Shown one piece after another: positions 22,093 to 34,699 of a stretch of DNA of 64,000 bases. This DNA comes from Leptodactylus fallax (lineage: Eukaryota; Chordata; Amphibia; Anura; Leptodactylidae). The translations under genes were made by a program, and so were the position numbers. Each line of letters begins with the position of its first letter. The stretch's first letter is position 1. The notes beneath the pieces were generated by a model, which searched no databases, was not told the origin of the DNA, and was given only the letters and a program-made list of their open reading frames with translations. Location of the stretch: NCBI GenBank assembly GCA_947044405.1, contig CAMRHE010001102.1:62001-126000 (forward strand), in the 5' to 3' direction.

Positions 22093-22859
22093 TAGTGCCC
22101 TATTAGAAGTTCAATATTCAATCTGAACTTGAGGGTTAAAAGAAATCCTGGCTAATGCACATGATATTATTGAGTGGGACTGTGATCGAAACAAAATGTA
22201 CAGACTGTACCCACAGTTACACCTAGTGTATTGCTCTTATTACTGTCACTGAATATGAGCTAAGCTAACCGAACACGAGATAGCTGTAAGATTAAAGCTC
22301 GATTTATCAGCCCCAACTTCCACTATAACAGCTATGTTATTTCACTATGGGGTGGGGAAATTGTGGCTGCCAGAATCTCTGGTGTTGCTTATTTCCTGAG
22401 GGACAGAGGGTCTGACCATAGAAAGGCGGCTTATAATATATTTTAATACTATATTTTATATTAGGTGATGCAGCAGAGGGGTCTTTGGTCTCCTAATTCA
22501 TACAGGTTTGGGTGTAAGTACAACTCTGCACCACCTGATCTCCACTTGGGGCTGGCACTAAAAAAGATCTGATTTGTAGGACTGTTGGGGATCCATTGTT
22601 ACATCTCCACCTCCTGTACAACATATATTTGCATGTTATAAAGCACTTTTAAAAAAAATATATGTATGGTTAAAAAACCACACACACCTTAGGTAGTCAC
22701 AGGAAAGTAGACTGTGTGCTCTGAACCAAATAGATGTATCTCCTCTACAGCCCCCACCCCCTCCCTCTTATGCTGCTTAACTTAACCCCTTAGTAACTGG
22801 CCTGTTTTAGACCTTAATGACCAAACCATTTTTAACATTCTTCTGTTGTCACATACCAA

Positions 22860-23112
22860 GAGCTATAGCTATGGCTAATCCCATCCACACATTGCAGAAA
22901 AATATCCGCAACGGAAATGCTGCGATTTCAAAAACCATCGCATTTTTGTAAACTGCAGCATGTCAATTATACCTACGGAAACGCGGGAGGTTTTCGTATA
23001 GGTATGAGAGAGGCAGAAACTCTGCAGACTTTCTGTGAAAAAAGCTGTGGAAAAAAACTCAATGCATTTCCGCCGTGGTCTTTTCCACAAATGACTTTTC
23101 CAACAATTTTTT
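22860..23112. repeat. CCCCACGT-type MITE, ends missing
   Basis: The core of the family is present: CTAATCCCATCCACACATTG, CAGAAAAATATCCGCAACGG, AACTGCAGCATGTCAATTAT, ACCTACGGAAACGC. The terminal GGCCCCACGT motifs seen at 25121-25444 are absent. Small open frames here are repeat-derived. Confidence 0.7.
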
Positions 23113-23134
23113 TTTTTGCATTACCAGTTTCCAA

Positions 23135-23560
23135 GACCATAACATAAACCACTTTTGCCAAGTCCAGCTCTTTGTATCTCCACTGATTCTGGCACAGTTG
23201 GAATTTTTCTCTAGCTCCCACCATTCCTGAGCAATCACTGCTGTTAGTTTTGGTGCCTGATATGCTGTTCAGGCTCTGTACTGTCAGGAGGGCGGTGTCA
23301 GGCAGGAGCAGACAAGGGGTGTGATTCTGAGCTCTGACACTGGCTGCCTCTGATTGGAGCTCTGAATCACACCCCCTTTGCCTGCTACTGCCTGATACTG
23401 CCCACCTGACAGTAGAGAGCCTAAATAATACATCAGGCACCAAAACCAACTGCTCAAGAACGGAGTGGGCTAGAGAAAAAATTCCAACAGTGCTGGAATC
23501 ACTGAAGGGGTGGCTAAGAACTGAAGTTGGTAGAGGTGGTGAAAGGTCCTTTTTATTTTC
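23135..23560. mobile_element. foldback MITE, CTCCACCAAC family, copy
   Basis: The arms pair CAGTTGGAATTTTTCTCTAG with CTAGAGAAAAAATTCCAAC and TTAGTTTTGGTGCCTGATAT with ATCAGGCACCAAAACCAACT; the centre pairs CTGTACTGTCAGGAGGGCGG with CACCTGACAGTAGAGAG. The frame of about 158 codons on the minus strand runs through this palindrome and is not a gene. Confidence 0.8.
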
Positions 23561-24344
23561 TTGTAAGCAAACTAGTGTGGGGTTTATTTTTTTTGCAGGA
23601 AAACCTCACTTTATGATTGATGCTATTTTAGGTAACATAACATACTTTGAACATTTTTTTGGTGGCCAACAAACAAAAAATGTTAATACTGGCATCTTTT
23701 TTTTTTTTTTTTAGATTTGGGCGGTTTGTGGGCGTCCCTGAGTGAGAAAGTGAGAAGGAGTGCTACCATTTGGAATTTGTTTGCAACTATGGATAAGGGG
23801 AAACTGCAAACTGATGGCAGAAGAGGACATTTCCATTTTCCTCTAACAAAAAATTATATTTGTGATATTCACATGAAATTATTGATTTATGTAACAATAA
23901 ATGATACATATAATGACAGGAATGCTTTAATAATTTTTTGCTATTGGTCATGCTCAACAAAGTGCATAGGTATGTACAATAGAGAGCCCATTGATATTAC
24001 ATGGCACAGATATAAATAATAATAATAAAAAAAGCTCCAGAATTCTGGCATAATTTCCACCAAAAAACTGACGCACATGCTTTACACCTCATTTTCTATG
24101 TGTTTTAAAAAATTTACTTTCTAAAAGTTTCTGTGCCTTGTCTGATAGGTGGGCGTTGCTTCTTTTAAAGGGGTGGGGCTTAATATGCAATTCTGTGTGC
24201 AAAAAAAATTTGTCGGAAACAAAGCCTACTAATAAGTGGTGTAAAGTTAGACTGGACAGTCTAATAGTACGCTAAATTTTCAAACAGCTGTAGACACTTT
24301 GGAAAATCTGCTGCAGTTTAAGACTGTCTAGTCTGAGGCCTTAA

Positions 24345-25020
24345 GCTATATTCACACATGTGATGGACACTTTTTAACAGCCATTGAACAGCTGCATTAA
24401 ATTGAATGGGCGATATTTTGATGGTTTGTTTTAACGGACCATGAAAAAATACATCAGGACAGGTAAAAATTGGAAAGATTTTTACCAGTTTTCACGGATT
24501 CCTCATAGATTTGAGTCTTTTTTTCATAGCCACTTTCTCCTCGATCGTGTGAATTTAGCTTCATTCACCTGACAGTGCTGTTTTTCATGGATCTAGCGTC
24601 CATGAAAAATGGCTGTGAATGTCCATTTTTGACGTCCATTTTGCATCTGTTCCGTTTTTCCTTTTTTTTCTATCACTGAGTGTGATCCATTTTGCATCAG
24701 ATTTTAATGGGCCATTTAAAAAAATGGATTTCATTGGTCTTATTTATTTATTTATTTTTTACTCAACCCACTGATCCATTTTTAACGGATGTAACGTCGA
24801 CTCTATCCATTCCATCCATTCCAGTCTATTAAAAAACGATTCCATTGGGTTTTTTTTGGGTCCGCTTGACCGTTAAAACGGACAAGGGTTGAGCATGTCA
24901 GTTTTTTTAACTGACTGTTGTGTTTCTGCATTAAAAAAAAAAAACAGATCGGTGAATGCACTCATTCACTCCCATTGTTTTCAAAACATCTGTGTGATAG
25001 TCATGTGAATAAGGCCTAAG
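24345..25020. mobile_element. long foldback with TTCACA / TGTGAA ends
   Basis: The left end AAGCTATATTCACACATGTG and the right end CATGTGAATAAGGCCTAAG are imperfect inverted repeats. The interior is rich in variations of TCCATTTTTxACGG and the complementary AAAAATGGCTGTGAATG, giving several competing hairpins. No coding content. Confidence 0.55.
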
Positions 25021-25120
25021 TTTACAATGTATAAAAGTTGAACAGTGTTAGTTTTTCTGCCCTACAATTTATACACTATAAAACCTAGGTTAGGAAGGGA
25101 ATGGACTTCAATATACTTCC

Positions 25121-25444
25121 TTAGGCCGGGGCCCCACGTTGTGAAAACACCGCTGTGTATTATATTAACTGCAAAGTGGATGGGATTCTGGCTAATCCCA
25201 TTCACACATTGCAGAAAAATATCCGCAGCGGACATAGTGTTTTTGTAAATTGCAGCATGTCAATTATACTTACGGAAACACTGGCGTTTTCCGTATAGGT
25301 ATAATAGGGGCAGAAAGTCCGCAGAGGAAATCTCAGTGGACTTTCTGTATAAAGCCCTGCATAAAAAAACGTGATGCGTTTCCATCATGGTTATTTCTGA
25401 AGCACTTTTTGGCTGTGGCTCACTACGTGGGGCCTTGGCCTAAG
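25121..25444. mobile_element. CCCCACGT-type foldback MITE, complete copy
   Basis: The terminal inverted repeats are TTAGGCCGGGGCCCCACGTT and CTACGTGGGGCCTTGGCCTAA. Internal arms pair GTCAATTATACTTACGGAAA with GTATAGGTATAATAGGG and also include CAGAAAGTCCGCAGAG and GTGGACTTTCTGT. At least six other copies or fragments occur in the window (7830, 14590, 22860, 38910, 43720, 46388), making this its most abundant single family. Confidence 0.85.
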
Positions 25445-27690
25445 ATAGAGTTGAAGTGCGGAGATTGCAGTTTTCCTGCTACTCACAACATTCTACCTCT
25501 GTATAACATTCTGTGGTTTGCTACACTCGGTTTAAACAACATTCTCGGACATTGTGATCTTTTTTTTTTTTCTCTCCAACTGCGAGAGTTAAGAAACTAA
25601 ACAACTTCCCGAGCATATAATAACTAAGCAGAGGATAGAAAAGGTTAATAAAATGGAAAGTCAGCGATTGTACTGCTGAAATGTGTACTAAAGCCTTCAC
25701 AGCAGAAAGTGAAGTTGGCTGCAGGGCTTTGATCATGAAGTTTAAAACAGATAAGGCCTTTTTTCCTTGTCCATGGGAACCATCCCAGGTGCACTGTTTG
25801 ATCACTGGCAATCCTAAATCCAGAACAGACTGTGGAGTACCCAGTGATCAAAAGCAGCACTCAAGCAAATGTATGGACAACCTCAAAAGCTATAACAAAG
25901 TATAAATAATAAACCTTGCTATAACTACTTTCAGTCTAAGTGCCGCATGGGATCAAAGCTTTAGGGACATGGAAAGCTCTTCACAGTTATCGCAGGTAGG
26001 ACAAGGCTATAATGGCGACTTAGAACAGCAACTAAAAATATAGCACAATATAAATGGACATACTAAATGCATTTTAGATACTTTTCAATGACCATCCAAT
26101 AATTCAAAAATCATTTAAAATCTGTCACTTGTCGGTTTTGCTTTATGCTAGATTAAAGGAACTGTACTGTGTTTTCCACCTCAACCCCTAAAGAATAGGA
26201 TTTATACACCAGACATATATAACAAGTAAACTTGTAGTAATTGTAGCTTTAAAGGGAATATATGACCTTAATTCTTTACCAAATACCGATACTCGAGATA
26301 GCGGGTTCGCCTGCCTGGTTCATTTCGGGCCAAACTTGTTAAGGCTGAATCAGAACTGATGTTATACTGTGGGGTGTCTTCAGAGTATAATGGGTGGAGA
26401 CCCGGGGGAGATGAGTAAGCATAACAAACAGTCTTACCTCTCCTGGGCTTCGATATGGTGTCCGGCGCTCAATGTTGTCCCATAATACTGCAGTCTCTCT
26501 CCACTACAAGTTATAGTTTTAGAGGGAAAATGAACCAGAGGTGAACCTACCATGTAGACAGACCTCGCAGCTGCTATGGGGCCCGTGGGTGTAGGGGGCC
26601 CATTGCTGATCTCCTGCTTCCTGGCACTAATTCACTGCATTTACCTAAAGTCACCACAAGGGGGAACACAGTGATAAGAGATTTTTACAGCTTCCATTGA
26701 GTTAAATGGTAGCTGTAATAATCCCTGTGTCCTGAGCTCCCCCTAGTGGTGTCTGTTGGCAGCAAGTTTTATCTCTCTATAAAAATGAGTGAGCTGTATA
26801 GAAGATATTTTTTAATGTATACCAGTTGTCTGGTATAAATACTTTGAAAAATATGGTGGCTGATTCATTGCAACTTTCCCCCCATTTGCACTGTGTTGCC
26901 ACTTTTCTTAAAAATGGACAGGCAGGGGGCAGGCCTTCACACCCCAACAAATTTACTGGTGAAAATAAAGGCTTAATGGCAGAAATAAGCGCCAGCCCTT
27001 AGCTGGATCACCTGAGATGCACCAAAGTTATTAAGAGGTGCACTTCACTAAGACATAGCTGTTATAACTGGCATACTATACGACAGTCCTAATAAATCGG
27101 TCCCATGGTCCTATAGACTCACAACCTAAGCCCACACAATATAAGGTTACACAGCAGGCAGCCACTGGTAACAGTCGTGAATTGTGGCTGTTTAACCGCT
27201 TAGATGCTGCTGTCAATTGCAACTGTGGCATCTAAGTGGTTAGTTTTCCTGGGGGTCGCCATCATTGCCACTGTAGCACTATATAGGGGGGCATTCATCA
27301 GATGCTATGACAGGTAGGAACCTATTGAAGACACCCAGGTTTCACATTTTAGGATTTTTCTTACATGCTACAACAGGCTTTGTGAATACCACAATAGGAA
27401 AAAAAATCTAAATTCCTACATTGACATTTTTCCCTGCTTCATCTCCCTCCCAAAACATCTTGAATTCCCAAAAATGGTATCAATGAAAAAATACATCTCA
27501 CCCTGCAAAAAAAGACCTCCCAGTTCCACCTTATTCAGAAATTTTTTCAACCTTCCTAATATATCCCAGTATATTGGGCCATTAGGAACTACAATCTAAC
27601 TTGCCCTCATATGTTGACTTAAAAATTTAAAAAAGTTATGGTTCTTGAGGGACAGAGACATAAAAACACTAAAATCAACGTGTCTTTATA
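25445..27690. other. intergenic stretch with old repeat fragments
   Basis: No gene was recognised. 26370-26490 holds a fragment of the 17414-type element. 26635-26770 is a small foldback (CACCACAAGGGGGA pairs with TCCCCCTAGTGGTG). 27195-27245 pairs ACCGCTTAGATGCTGCTGTC with GTGGCATCTAAGTGGTTA. Confidence 0.45.
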
Positions 27691-27965
27691 GGGAGTCTAT
27701 CACTTCCCCAAGCGGATTTAACTTCCTCCACTGGATTACAGAGCACATTACACTGATAAACATCATACCCGTGTTATGTATGTCACCTTTGTAAAGAAAA
27801 ACAACTTTTAAGTCTCATGTAAATGAGATAGTTGGTGCACTGGGGGCGGACCTTCAGCTCCTGTAGCACTGCTTTTGTTGCTCAGACCCCTACTATCTTC
27901 TGCCTGTACCACCCTGTGCAGTAAGAGTTGACGTCTTCATGTCATCTGTAGCCAATTGGTGTTGA
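27690..27965. repeat. one-armed MITE, GGGAGTCTACCACCT family
   Basis: AGGGAGTCTATCACTTCCCC, CACATTACACTGATAAACAT and ATAGTTGGTGCACTGGGGGC match the complete element at 33422-33860. The right arm is missing. Confidence 0.7.
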
Positions 27966-28067
27966 TCTGGTTGAGCAAATTTGAATTTCTTAGAACTGGG
28001 TATTAAGACAGCAAAGACTTCCTCTTGGATTTAGTACACAGTAACTTTGCCAAGAACATTATAAAAG

Positions 28068-28238
28068 ACGGAGGCGAAACTTGAAGCCTCTGGGCCCCAA
28101 TGTATAATGTGTAGTGAGGCCCCCACTTGCCATTGCTATCTATAATACTGGTATCTTCTTATGTTGTGGCCTTTGAGTCCCCTCAGGTTCTAGGGCCCAG
28201 TAGCGATTGCTACCTCTGCACCCCCTATAGTTATGCCC
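28068..28238. repeat. short hAT-like MITE
   Basis: The ends GGAGGCGAAACTTGAAGCCT and CCTATAGTTATGCCCCTA resemble the GGGGCGTAAC / GTTATGCCCC termini of short hAT-like repeats. The interior GGGCCCCAATGTATAATGTG is typical of this class. Boundaries are approximate. Confidence 0.45.
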
Positions 28239-29017
28239 CTAAAAAAAAGACGACAGAAGTGTTTCCAATAATCAGGCCCGGCCAGCAGCAGTCATTCCAA
28301 CCTTTCATGTACTGTTATGTTGACTATTCGCTTACATTTATGGATACCATCTATTTTCTTCTGTTCATACAATATCTTATGCTTGCTTTTTCTCAGTCAG
28401 TGGACACATCTTTTCGTCCCCGGGCATATTCCTGGTGTTTTCGAAGGTCGTGTGCCTATTTTTGCTTCTATTGATGTGGGTTATATTATACAGATGGTAA
28501 TCATCTCATGAATGTATAAACTACAGGGATGCGAGATATGAGAAGGGGTGAAATATTGCGTGCTTACGTGCAAACAAGAGCTTCTGTGTAATGAGAGAAG
28601 ACTGAGCTTTAAGTAGAATAGACATACAGTCTTCAGACGTTCTTAATTTCTGCATACTAGGCAAGCTCACATACAATAATGATCGGTGTAACAGATTCCA
28701 TCTAAGGAAGCATACTATCAGTGTACAGTTTTTCAGATATGAAGGATCTTATACTAGGGCCAGTTACCTAAAATCATTCTCACTTTTCTACTTTGGAAAC
28801 CATTTAAAGTAATGTTTAAATTAAATCTTCACATTTTTGTTTGTATATGGTTATCTTTGATACTCCCCCTTTTATGTCTCATTTATAAAAAAAATAAAAT
28901 AAATTAAAGATACAGTTAAAAAGATAAATAAAATCTCCACAATTTTTTGTCAGTTTCAGCCCTATTTGTTCTGGCAGGATTTGTTTAGTTATATGCATAT
29001 GACATGGATGTGACTAC

Positions 29018-29898
29018 CAGGGTTGCAGGCATAGCAGCCGCAATGGGTCCTGATAACTAAGGGGACACATGTCTATGATAAAGTACATTTAAAGGGAGTG
29101 GGGAATTTAACCTGACACCAATCTATGTTTTACTATGGAGCCCAATGCTTACCCCTGGTTTGTGCAGTTACTTTTTGTAATATTCCTGTACTGTGACATC
29201 ATAATACCTACATGTAACATCATTATATTTTTTTCCTGTTTTTTCTTTCGTGTTATGATATGATCATGTGCATTATCCCTCTCCTGTGACATCAGAGTAT
29301 TTATTATCTCTTTGCTGTGACATTGCCATGTTTACTATCTGTGTGCTGTGAAATCACTGGCTTTATTATCACTGTACTGTGACATCACTGTGTGTATTAT
29401 TCCTGTAGTCTAACATCACTGTGTATATTTTCCCTGTACTGTGACATCGCAGTTTATTATGTCTGTACTGTGACATCACTGTGTGCATTATCCCTGTACT
29501 GTGACATCACTGTGTGCATTATCCCTGTACTGTGACATGACTGAGTTTATTATTCCTGTATTGTGGCATTGCTGTGTTTAGCACCTCTGTAATGTGACAT
29601 AATTGTGTTTATTAACCTTGTACTGTGACATCACTGTTTATTATCCCTGTATTGTGACATCACTGTATTTAGCACCTCTGTACTGTGACCTCACTGAATT
29701 TATTATCCTTGTACTTTGACATCACTGATTACAGTATCTCTCTGTCGTTACATCACTTTGTACAATATCCATGTGCATTAGAGAGGTCTAAGTAATCATA
29801 GGTGTCCATGTTCTGATCTTGATGCTAAAGTTAGTCATGATCTAGTAGAGCTCTATTCCAAATTTTGCTGGGTCCTACTGTTACTAGCTATGCCCCTG
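29018..29898. mobile_element. hAT-like element carrying a minisatellite
   Basis: The left end CAGGGTTGCAGGCATAGCAG and the right end CTAGCTATGCCCCTG are imperfect inverted repeats of the CAGGGGCATAGC type. I found no target duplication. Most of the element is the minisatellite at 29178-29770. No transposase is present. Confidence 0.55.
29178..29770 (+). repeat. minisatellite, 31-bp unit
   Basis: Roughly 19 tandem units of TATCCCTGTACTGTGACATC plus ACTGTGTGCAT. Adjacent perfect 31-bp spacings are visible at about 29470-29530; elsewhere units vary from about 28 to 36 bp and are diverged, so the array is old. No coding frame runs through it. Confidence 0.9.
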
Positions 29899-30029
29899 GC
29901 TTATGAATACAATCATCAAGCACTTCAGTGTTTGCGGCCATATCTTACATCGGCGGTCGCATTGAAGCAAACAAAAGGTAGACAGGGAGCAATCTCTGCC
30001 TGATCTCCATGTAGCCTTTCTCTATGGAT

Positions 30030-30400
30030 CTATCTACAAGTACAAAATGCTAAATAATTTGATTCTCACTGTGCCCTGAACAAGTTAGTTTTTCTTTTTA
30101 AAATCCATTGACCCTTTAAAAAGATATGTCCCCTGAAAGATTACATGTAAATTAGCTGTTATCTCCATGGTGGCGGGAACTCTTTTAGTTTCTCAGAGAA
30201 ATATGAAAGGTTCCCACCCCCAAGGAGATCAGAGCCAGTTTGCACGTAATCTTTCAGGGGCTGTATCTTTGGAATGGGTAGACAGATTAAAAAAAAAAAA
30301 AAAAAACAAAAAAAAAAAAACCCCAAAGTGATCAGGGGTGCAATGAGAATCAAATGATATAAATCATTTAGCATTTTGTACCTTTGACAGGTCCTCTTTA
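30030..30400. mobile_element. foldback with two nested pairs of arms
   Basis: The outer arms pair TACAAAATGCTAAATAATTT and GATTCTCACTG (30041-30070) with the complement at about 30340-30380. The inner arms pair AGATATGTCCCCTGAAAGAT and TACATGTAA (30121-30150) with the complement at about 30240-30275. A poly-A tract of about 30 bp (30289-30320) interrupts the right side. TTAA follows at about 30397. Confidence 0.7.
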
Positions 30401-30590
30401 AGGGTAATGATAGCCACCCTACCACTGACTGTAGCTGTGCTGCAGTGCCCTAAATAAAACACTGACATAACCATTGCTAGAACAAGTACTTTTTATGATT
30501 ATTTATAGCTGTATGTACTGAAATAAGCGAGAGAGCTCTACTTAGAAAGCTGAAGGATGGTAAATCTGTGCTGTATATCTTGTGTAAGGG

Positions 30591-30790
30591 CTCATCCACA
30601 TACAAATATAGCAGTTATCCCAAATTTCTGCAATCGGTTAAACTGCTGCAGCGTGATATCTTATCACAGAAGACTATAACAAACCAATGCAATGTCATTA
30701 AAAATGTTTTTTTTTTTTAAGATATCACACTGCAGCAGTTTAGCCAATTGCAGAAGTTCAGGTTAACTCTGCTACTTGTGTATGTGGCAT
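30591..30790. repeat. foldback with arms of about 70 bp
   Basis: CCACATACAAATATAGCAGT, then CTGCAATCGGTTAAACTGCT and GCAGCGTGATATC pair across a loop of about 60 bp with GATATCACACTGCAGCAGTT, then TAGCCAATTGCAGAAGTTC and TGTGTATGTGG. There is no coding content. Confidence 0.8.
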
Positions 30791-31829
30791 GCTACATCGA
30801 GTGCTGTATTATGGTGGTACTCTTCCTATATGTCAGCACACTGACTACCTTCTGCAGTGTAGTCTGTAGCCGCAGGGACTCCAGCACACAGCTCTGTCAC
30901 TAGTCTGTTAAATCTGTATCTCACATCACATAAATAACACACTGTCTGTACATCTCTTTTTTAATTGTAAGTGCTAATTTGGGCAGCAGCAAAGAAAATG
31001 ACATATAAGATAATTGGTCTTATTTTTAGTGTTAACGTGGAGATGCCAGAATAACCTATGAAGCATTTGATGCGATCTTTGCCAAAAGAAATATTTATTT
31101 TCGAAGGGAGAAAACATAGGCTGAGTTGTATGAAGTTTACCCTCCTTGCTTCCTCCAAGGTTTCTCTTGGCTGCTATATATTAGAAACAGTCATAGTCTT
31201 CATTCATTTTCATGGTCTGCTTGGGAGGGAGCTGAGTGTTTTTGCATTAAGTGACTGGCAGCCCTTAAGCTCTATGCGTTTCAATGGCTTCTCTCTTTTA
31301 CGTACACAAATTGCAGTCAAGAGAACATAAAAATGCAGAACACATTTGCTTATGACTGACAAACAAACGTGAAGTGTTCCAGATCCTGAGGATAATTTTC
31401 GCACCATGTCAAGTGAAATAGCGATATGTTAGTGAACCACTTCCATACACTCTGGCCATCCACTGACCTGCAGCTCTTCTATAACATCCTTTCTCTTTTT
31501 ACAAAGCCTGGAACCTTGTCAAGAGCTGAACAATTCTGTAAAATTCCTTGGCTGGCAATTGTTTGATGGTGAAGTTCCAAGCGCTTTTACTAGCAATGCA
31601 GTTTGGAGTCTTCAAAGCAAACTATTTCTGTAGCTACTCCAAGAACGACCTACTCACATTCCTTTCGTAAATTTGCTGCAGGTGATTTTCTAAGGATACG
31701 ATGGATGAGATTGTCAAAAGTTGTGTAACTGCTCTCCATCTTGTACTTCTAAAGAATTATACAGGGTGTTGGAAAATAGAAAAAAATGATACAGTAATTC
31801 TGTGCCGACAGAAACATACACGGGAACTT

Positions 31830-32058
31830 CATAGTTACATAGTTATTCAAGGTTGAATAAAGTTGCAGGTCCATCAAGTTCACCCTATATCCCTACAGCG
31901 TTGATCTGGAGAGGAAGACAATAACCCCTATGAGGCAGACGCCATTAAGAACACATTAAGGTGAAAATTCCTTCCCGACTCCAAATTTGACAATCACTAT
32001 AAATCCCTAGATCTACCTCTCCGTTCTAAGGATCTATTTTCTATAACTTCAGACCCAA
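31830..32058. repeat. TTACATAGTTA...CCTTCCCGACTCC dispersed repeat
   Basis: This run (CATAGTTACATAGTTATTCA, AGGTCCATCAAGTTCACCCT, AAAATTCCTTCCCGACTCCA, ATAAATCCCTAGATC) is a high-copy dispersed repeat I recognise from amphibian genomes. Its superfamily is uncertain to me. It supports the anuran assignment. Confidence 0.7.
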
Positions 32059-32059
32059 T

Positions 32060-33417
32060 GACTTCAGAAGAGCAGTCTATTTGCCCTATGAAATACATGC
32101 AAATTTTGACAGGTATTTGTTTAAGGGGATTGGCAAATAATGTTATCACCTATCCACAGAATAGGAAATAACGTGCTGGTCAATGAGGGTGTATCTGCTG
32201 AGATCACCACTGATCACATGAAGAGGGTTCCCTTCCCCTGTCCGAAAGGAGAGGCAGGTCGAGCATGCGCACTACCAGAAACAGCTGAACACTATACTTG
32301 GCTACTTCTGGCGGTTCCATAGGCAGTGCATAAAGCAGCGTTGTGCATGGGTTTGGATGGGGGAACAGGATCTCAATTCTTGCGAGGTTCAGATAATTCT
32401 TTAGAAGCTTCTTAAAATTCCATAAAGAATCCCAGACAAAAAGTTCTGCATGCTGTGCTTTTTTTTTTTTGTCCAGTAAAGTAACAGTCACCCTAATGAG
32501 AACTGTATGGCTCCTTTAGAGTCAACAGGATTGTTAGGACTTCCTTGGTTTCCGTTATGCAACTAATCCTTCTCCAGGTTACAGTCTGTTTTTTCTGTTC
32601 CTACAATAGAGCAGAAAAATATAATGTCTGCCCGATATACAAACCAAGCCTCTCTTTCTCACCACGGCATATTTTTTTTGGTACAAAATGGATGTACAGA
32701 CTACAAGTAAATTGTGGAGTATTAATCCTTCAGCATGAATCCTTGCTATTTATAAGAACTGTAGGGACAAGAATCGACTTGACTTTAACCAGGAGGATAA
32801 TTCCTAATTCTTCTACTATTGGTTCTATGATTATGGGGGTTAAAAGGAAAGGAAACCTCAACGGAAATAGAGAGGGATCCTGATATTAGCAATATATCGG
32901 ATATTTGTAACACTCTCTGAAATCAATGATAGATACAGTAGATAGACACTGTCTGGCTTCTCTCACCCCAGGCAATCACCTTTGGAAGCCGCAGTTAGCC
33001 ACATATGTCGCATACAGGCCAAACCCATTACTGCCCAGGTTTGCCAGATGGTTCATAAAGGATGTTCCAAGCGGGGACCTATAAAGATCTATCTTTGCTG
33101 TCACTGAGTGAAAACATCCCTGTTGACATACAGAGGTGAAAACCCTACAGACACTAGTCCTGCTGAGAGCTCAGTTCTAGAGATGAGCAAAATTTTTCTC
33201 TGTGTTTCTTATTTTGCATAACAGGGTTGTCAAGAATCAGGAGGTGATAAATACCATAAGAGGTGATAAAACCAGCGAATGGAGTCACATTTTCATATGA
33301 AGATACAGCAAGATACTCCTGTATACAAGCCACTTTACCAGAAGTCAGCACATTTGTTATCACCTCTGCATTGAAACCACTTGCCAAAGCTTTTTTAGGC
33401 CTTTCAGATAACCTCCT
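32060..33417. other. intergenic stretch, no gene recognised
   Basis: It contains a possible one-armed MITE beginning near 32125 (AGGGGATTGGCAAATAATGT) and a poly-T run near 32460. The 112-codon frame at 32545-32883 has no domain or splice context. Confidence 0.4.
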
Positions 33418-33421
33418 TTAA

Positions 33422-33860
33422 AGGGAGTCTACCACCTCACCCAAGCATATTCAGCTGCTAACACCACATGACAGAGACATTACAGTGATAAATAATATAC
33501 CTCTGTTATGTATGTCACTATTGAAGAAAAACATCTTTGAACTCTTAAGTAAATAAAGCAAATGGTGCACTGGGGGCGGGCCTTTAGCCCTGGGAGCACT
33601 GCTCTTGCTGCTCAAATATGGGTGATATCATAGCAGTAAGAATATCAACTGTCACTGCATGGGGTGACACAGGTAGATGGTAGTGAAAAGAGCAGAGCTC
33701 CACTGAGCTGAAGACCCTCCCCCAGTGCACCAACTGCTTCATTTGCATAAGACTTCAAAGTTGTTTTTCTCCAAATCTGGCATATGTAACAAAGGTGTGT
33801 TTCTTATCAATGTAATGTGCTGTGTAACATGGTGTGCTTGGGAAAGGTAGTAGATTCCCT
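33422..33860. mobile_element. foldback MITE, GGGAGTCTACCACCT family, complete
   Basis: TTAA lies at 33418-33421; the right end is followed by TTAT. The arms pair AGGGAGTCTACCACCTCACC and CAAGCATATTC with TGTGCTTGGGAAAGGTAGTA and GATTCCCT, and TATGTATGTCACTATTGAAG with its near-complement around 33770. Copies occur at 27690-27965 and 37153-37580. Confidence 0.85.
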
Positions 33861-34309
33861 TTATAATTTGTTCCACTTGCATGCAACACTCCAGGGGGTA
33901 CAGGAAGAAGAGACTTGAACTACTGTAGCCTTTGCTTCCTGCTTGCTGATAGTGATACAGAGATAAAATAACTATCTTACCTAACCATATAATTATAAGC
34001 AGTTTGTGTGCCTGTAGAGAAAATGTACCCATCTAATAAAGTCATGTGATTACAGCAGCCTCTGCACTAAGTCTTAGTGTGGTAAGGGAAAAAGGGGATG
34101 ATGGAAGTAAAACGTGAACTAACAGTTTTGAAGAACCAGAGAATTGCTTACAGCTTCTCTGTATTTATGACACGGTGAACAATGAGAAATTCCTGTTAAA
34201 GAGTTAGGGGTCTGCATCACAAATGACTATGCTTTAAAGATAAAAGCTATACAAAGCAATGATTTAAGAAAAATTTTTTTATTTTATTGCCTATCGCCTA
34301 TTTTATTAC

Positions 34310-34690
34310 ATTTACCACCTCTTCCTCTTTGAATCCTTCAATCGGTTTCAGTCCACTGATTCTTAAGCAATCATTGCTGTTAATTTTGGTGCCAGATATA
34401 CTACTTAGGCTCTGTAATGTCAGGAGGGCGGTGTCAGGCAGGAACAGGAAAGCGGACGATTGATTCAGAGCTCCAATCAGAGGCAGCCAGTGTTAGAGCT
34501 CAGTCACACCCCTTGTTTGCTCCTGCCTGACTCCGCCCTCCTGACAGTGCAAGCCTAAATAGTATATGAGGCACCAAAACTAACTGCACAGATTGCTCCG
34601 GAATGGTGGGGGCTAGAGAAAAAAATTCCAAATGTGCCAGAATCAGTAGAGCAGCAGCTATTAAAGAATGAGAGTTGATGACGATAGTCT
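34310..34690. mobile_element. foldback MITE, CTCCACCAAC family, copy
   Basis: GCTGTTAATTTTGGTGCCAG and ATATACTACTTAGGCTCTGT pair with ATAGTATATGAGGCACCAAA and ACTAACTGCACAG; the centre contains GTCAGGAGGGCGGTGTCAGG and GACTCCGCCCTCCTGACAGT. The terminal arms are more decayed than in the copy at 54782. Confidence 0.75.
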
Positions 34691-34699
34691 AAGCTATGC

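Noticed and set aside
22973..23449. Open frame of 158 codons on the minus strand
   Set aside because: It spans two MITE segments (the CCCCACGT type and the CTCCACCAAC type); related reading frames recur in other copies.
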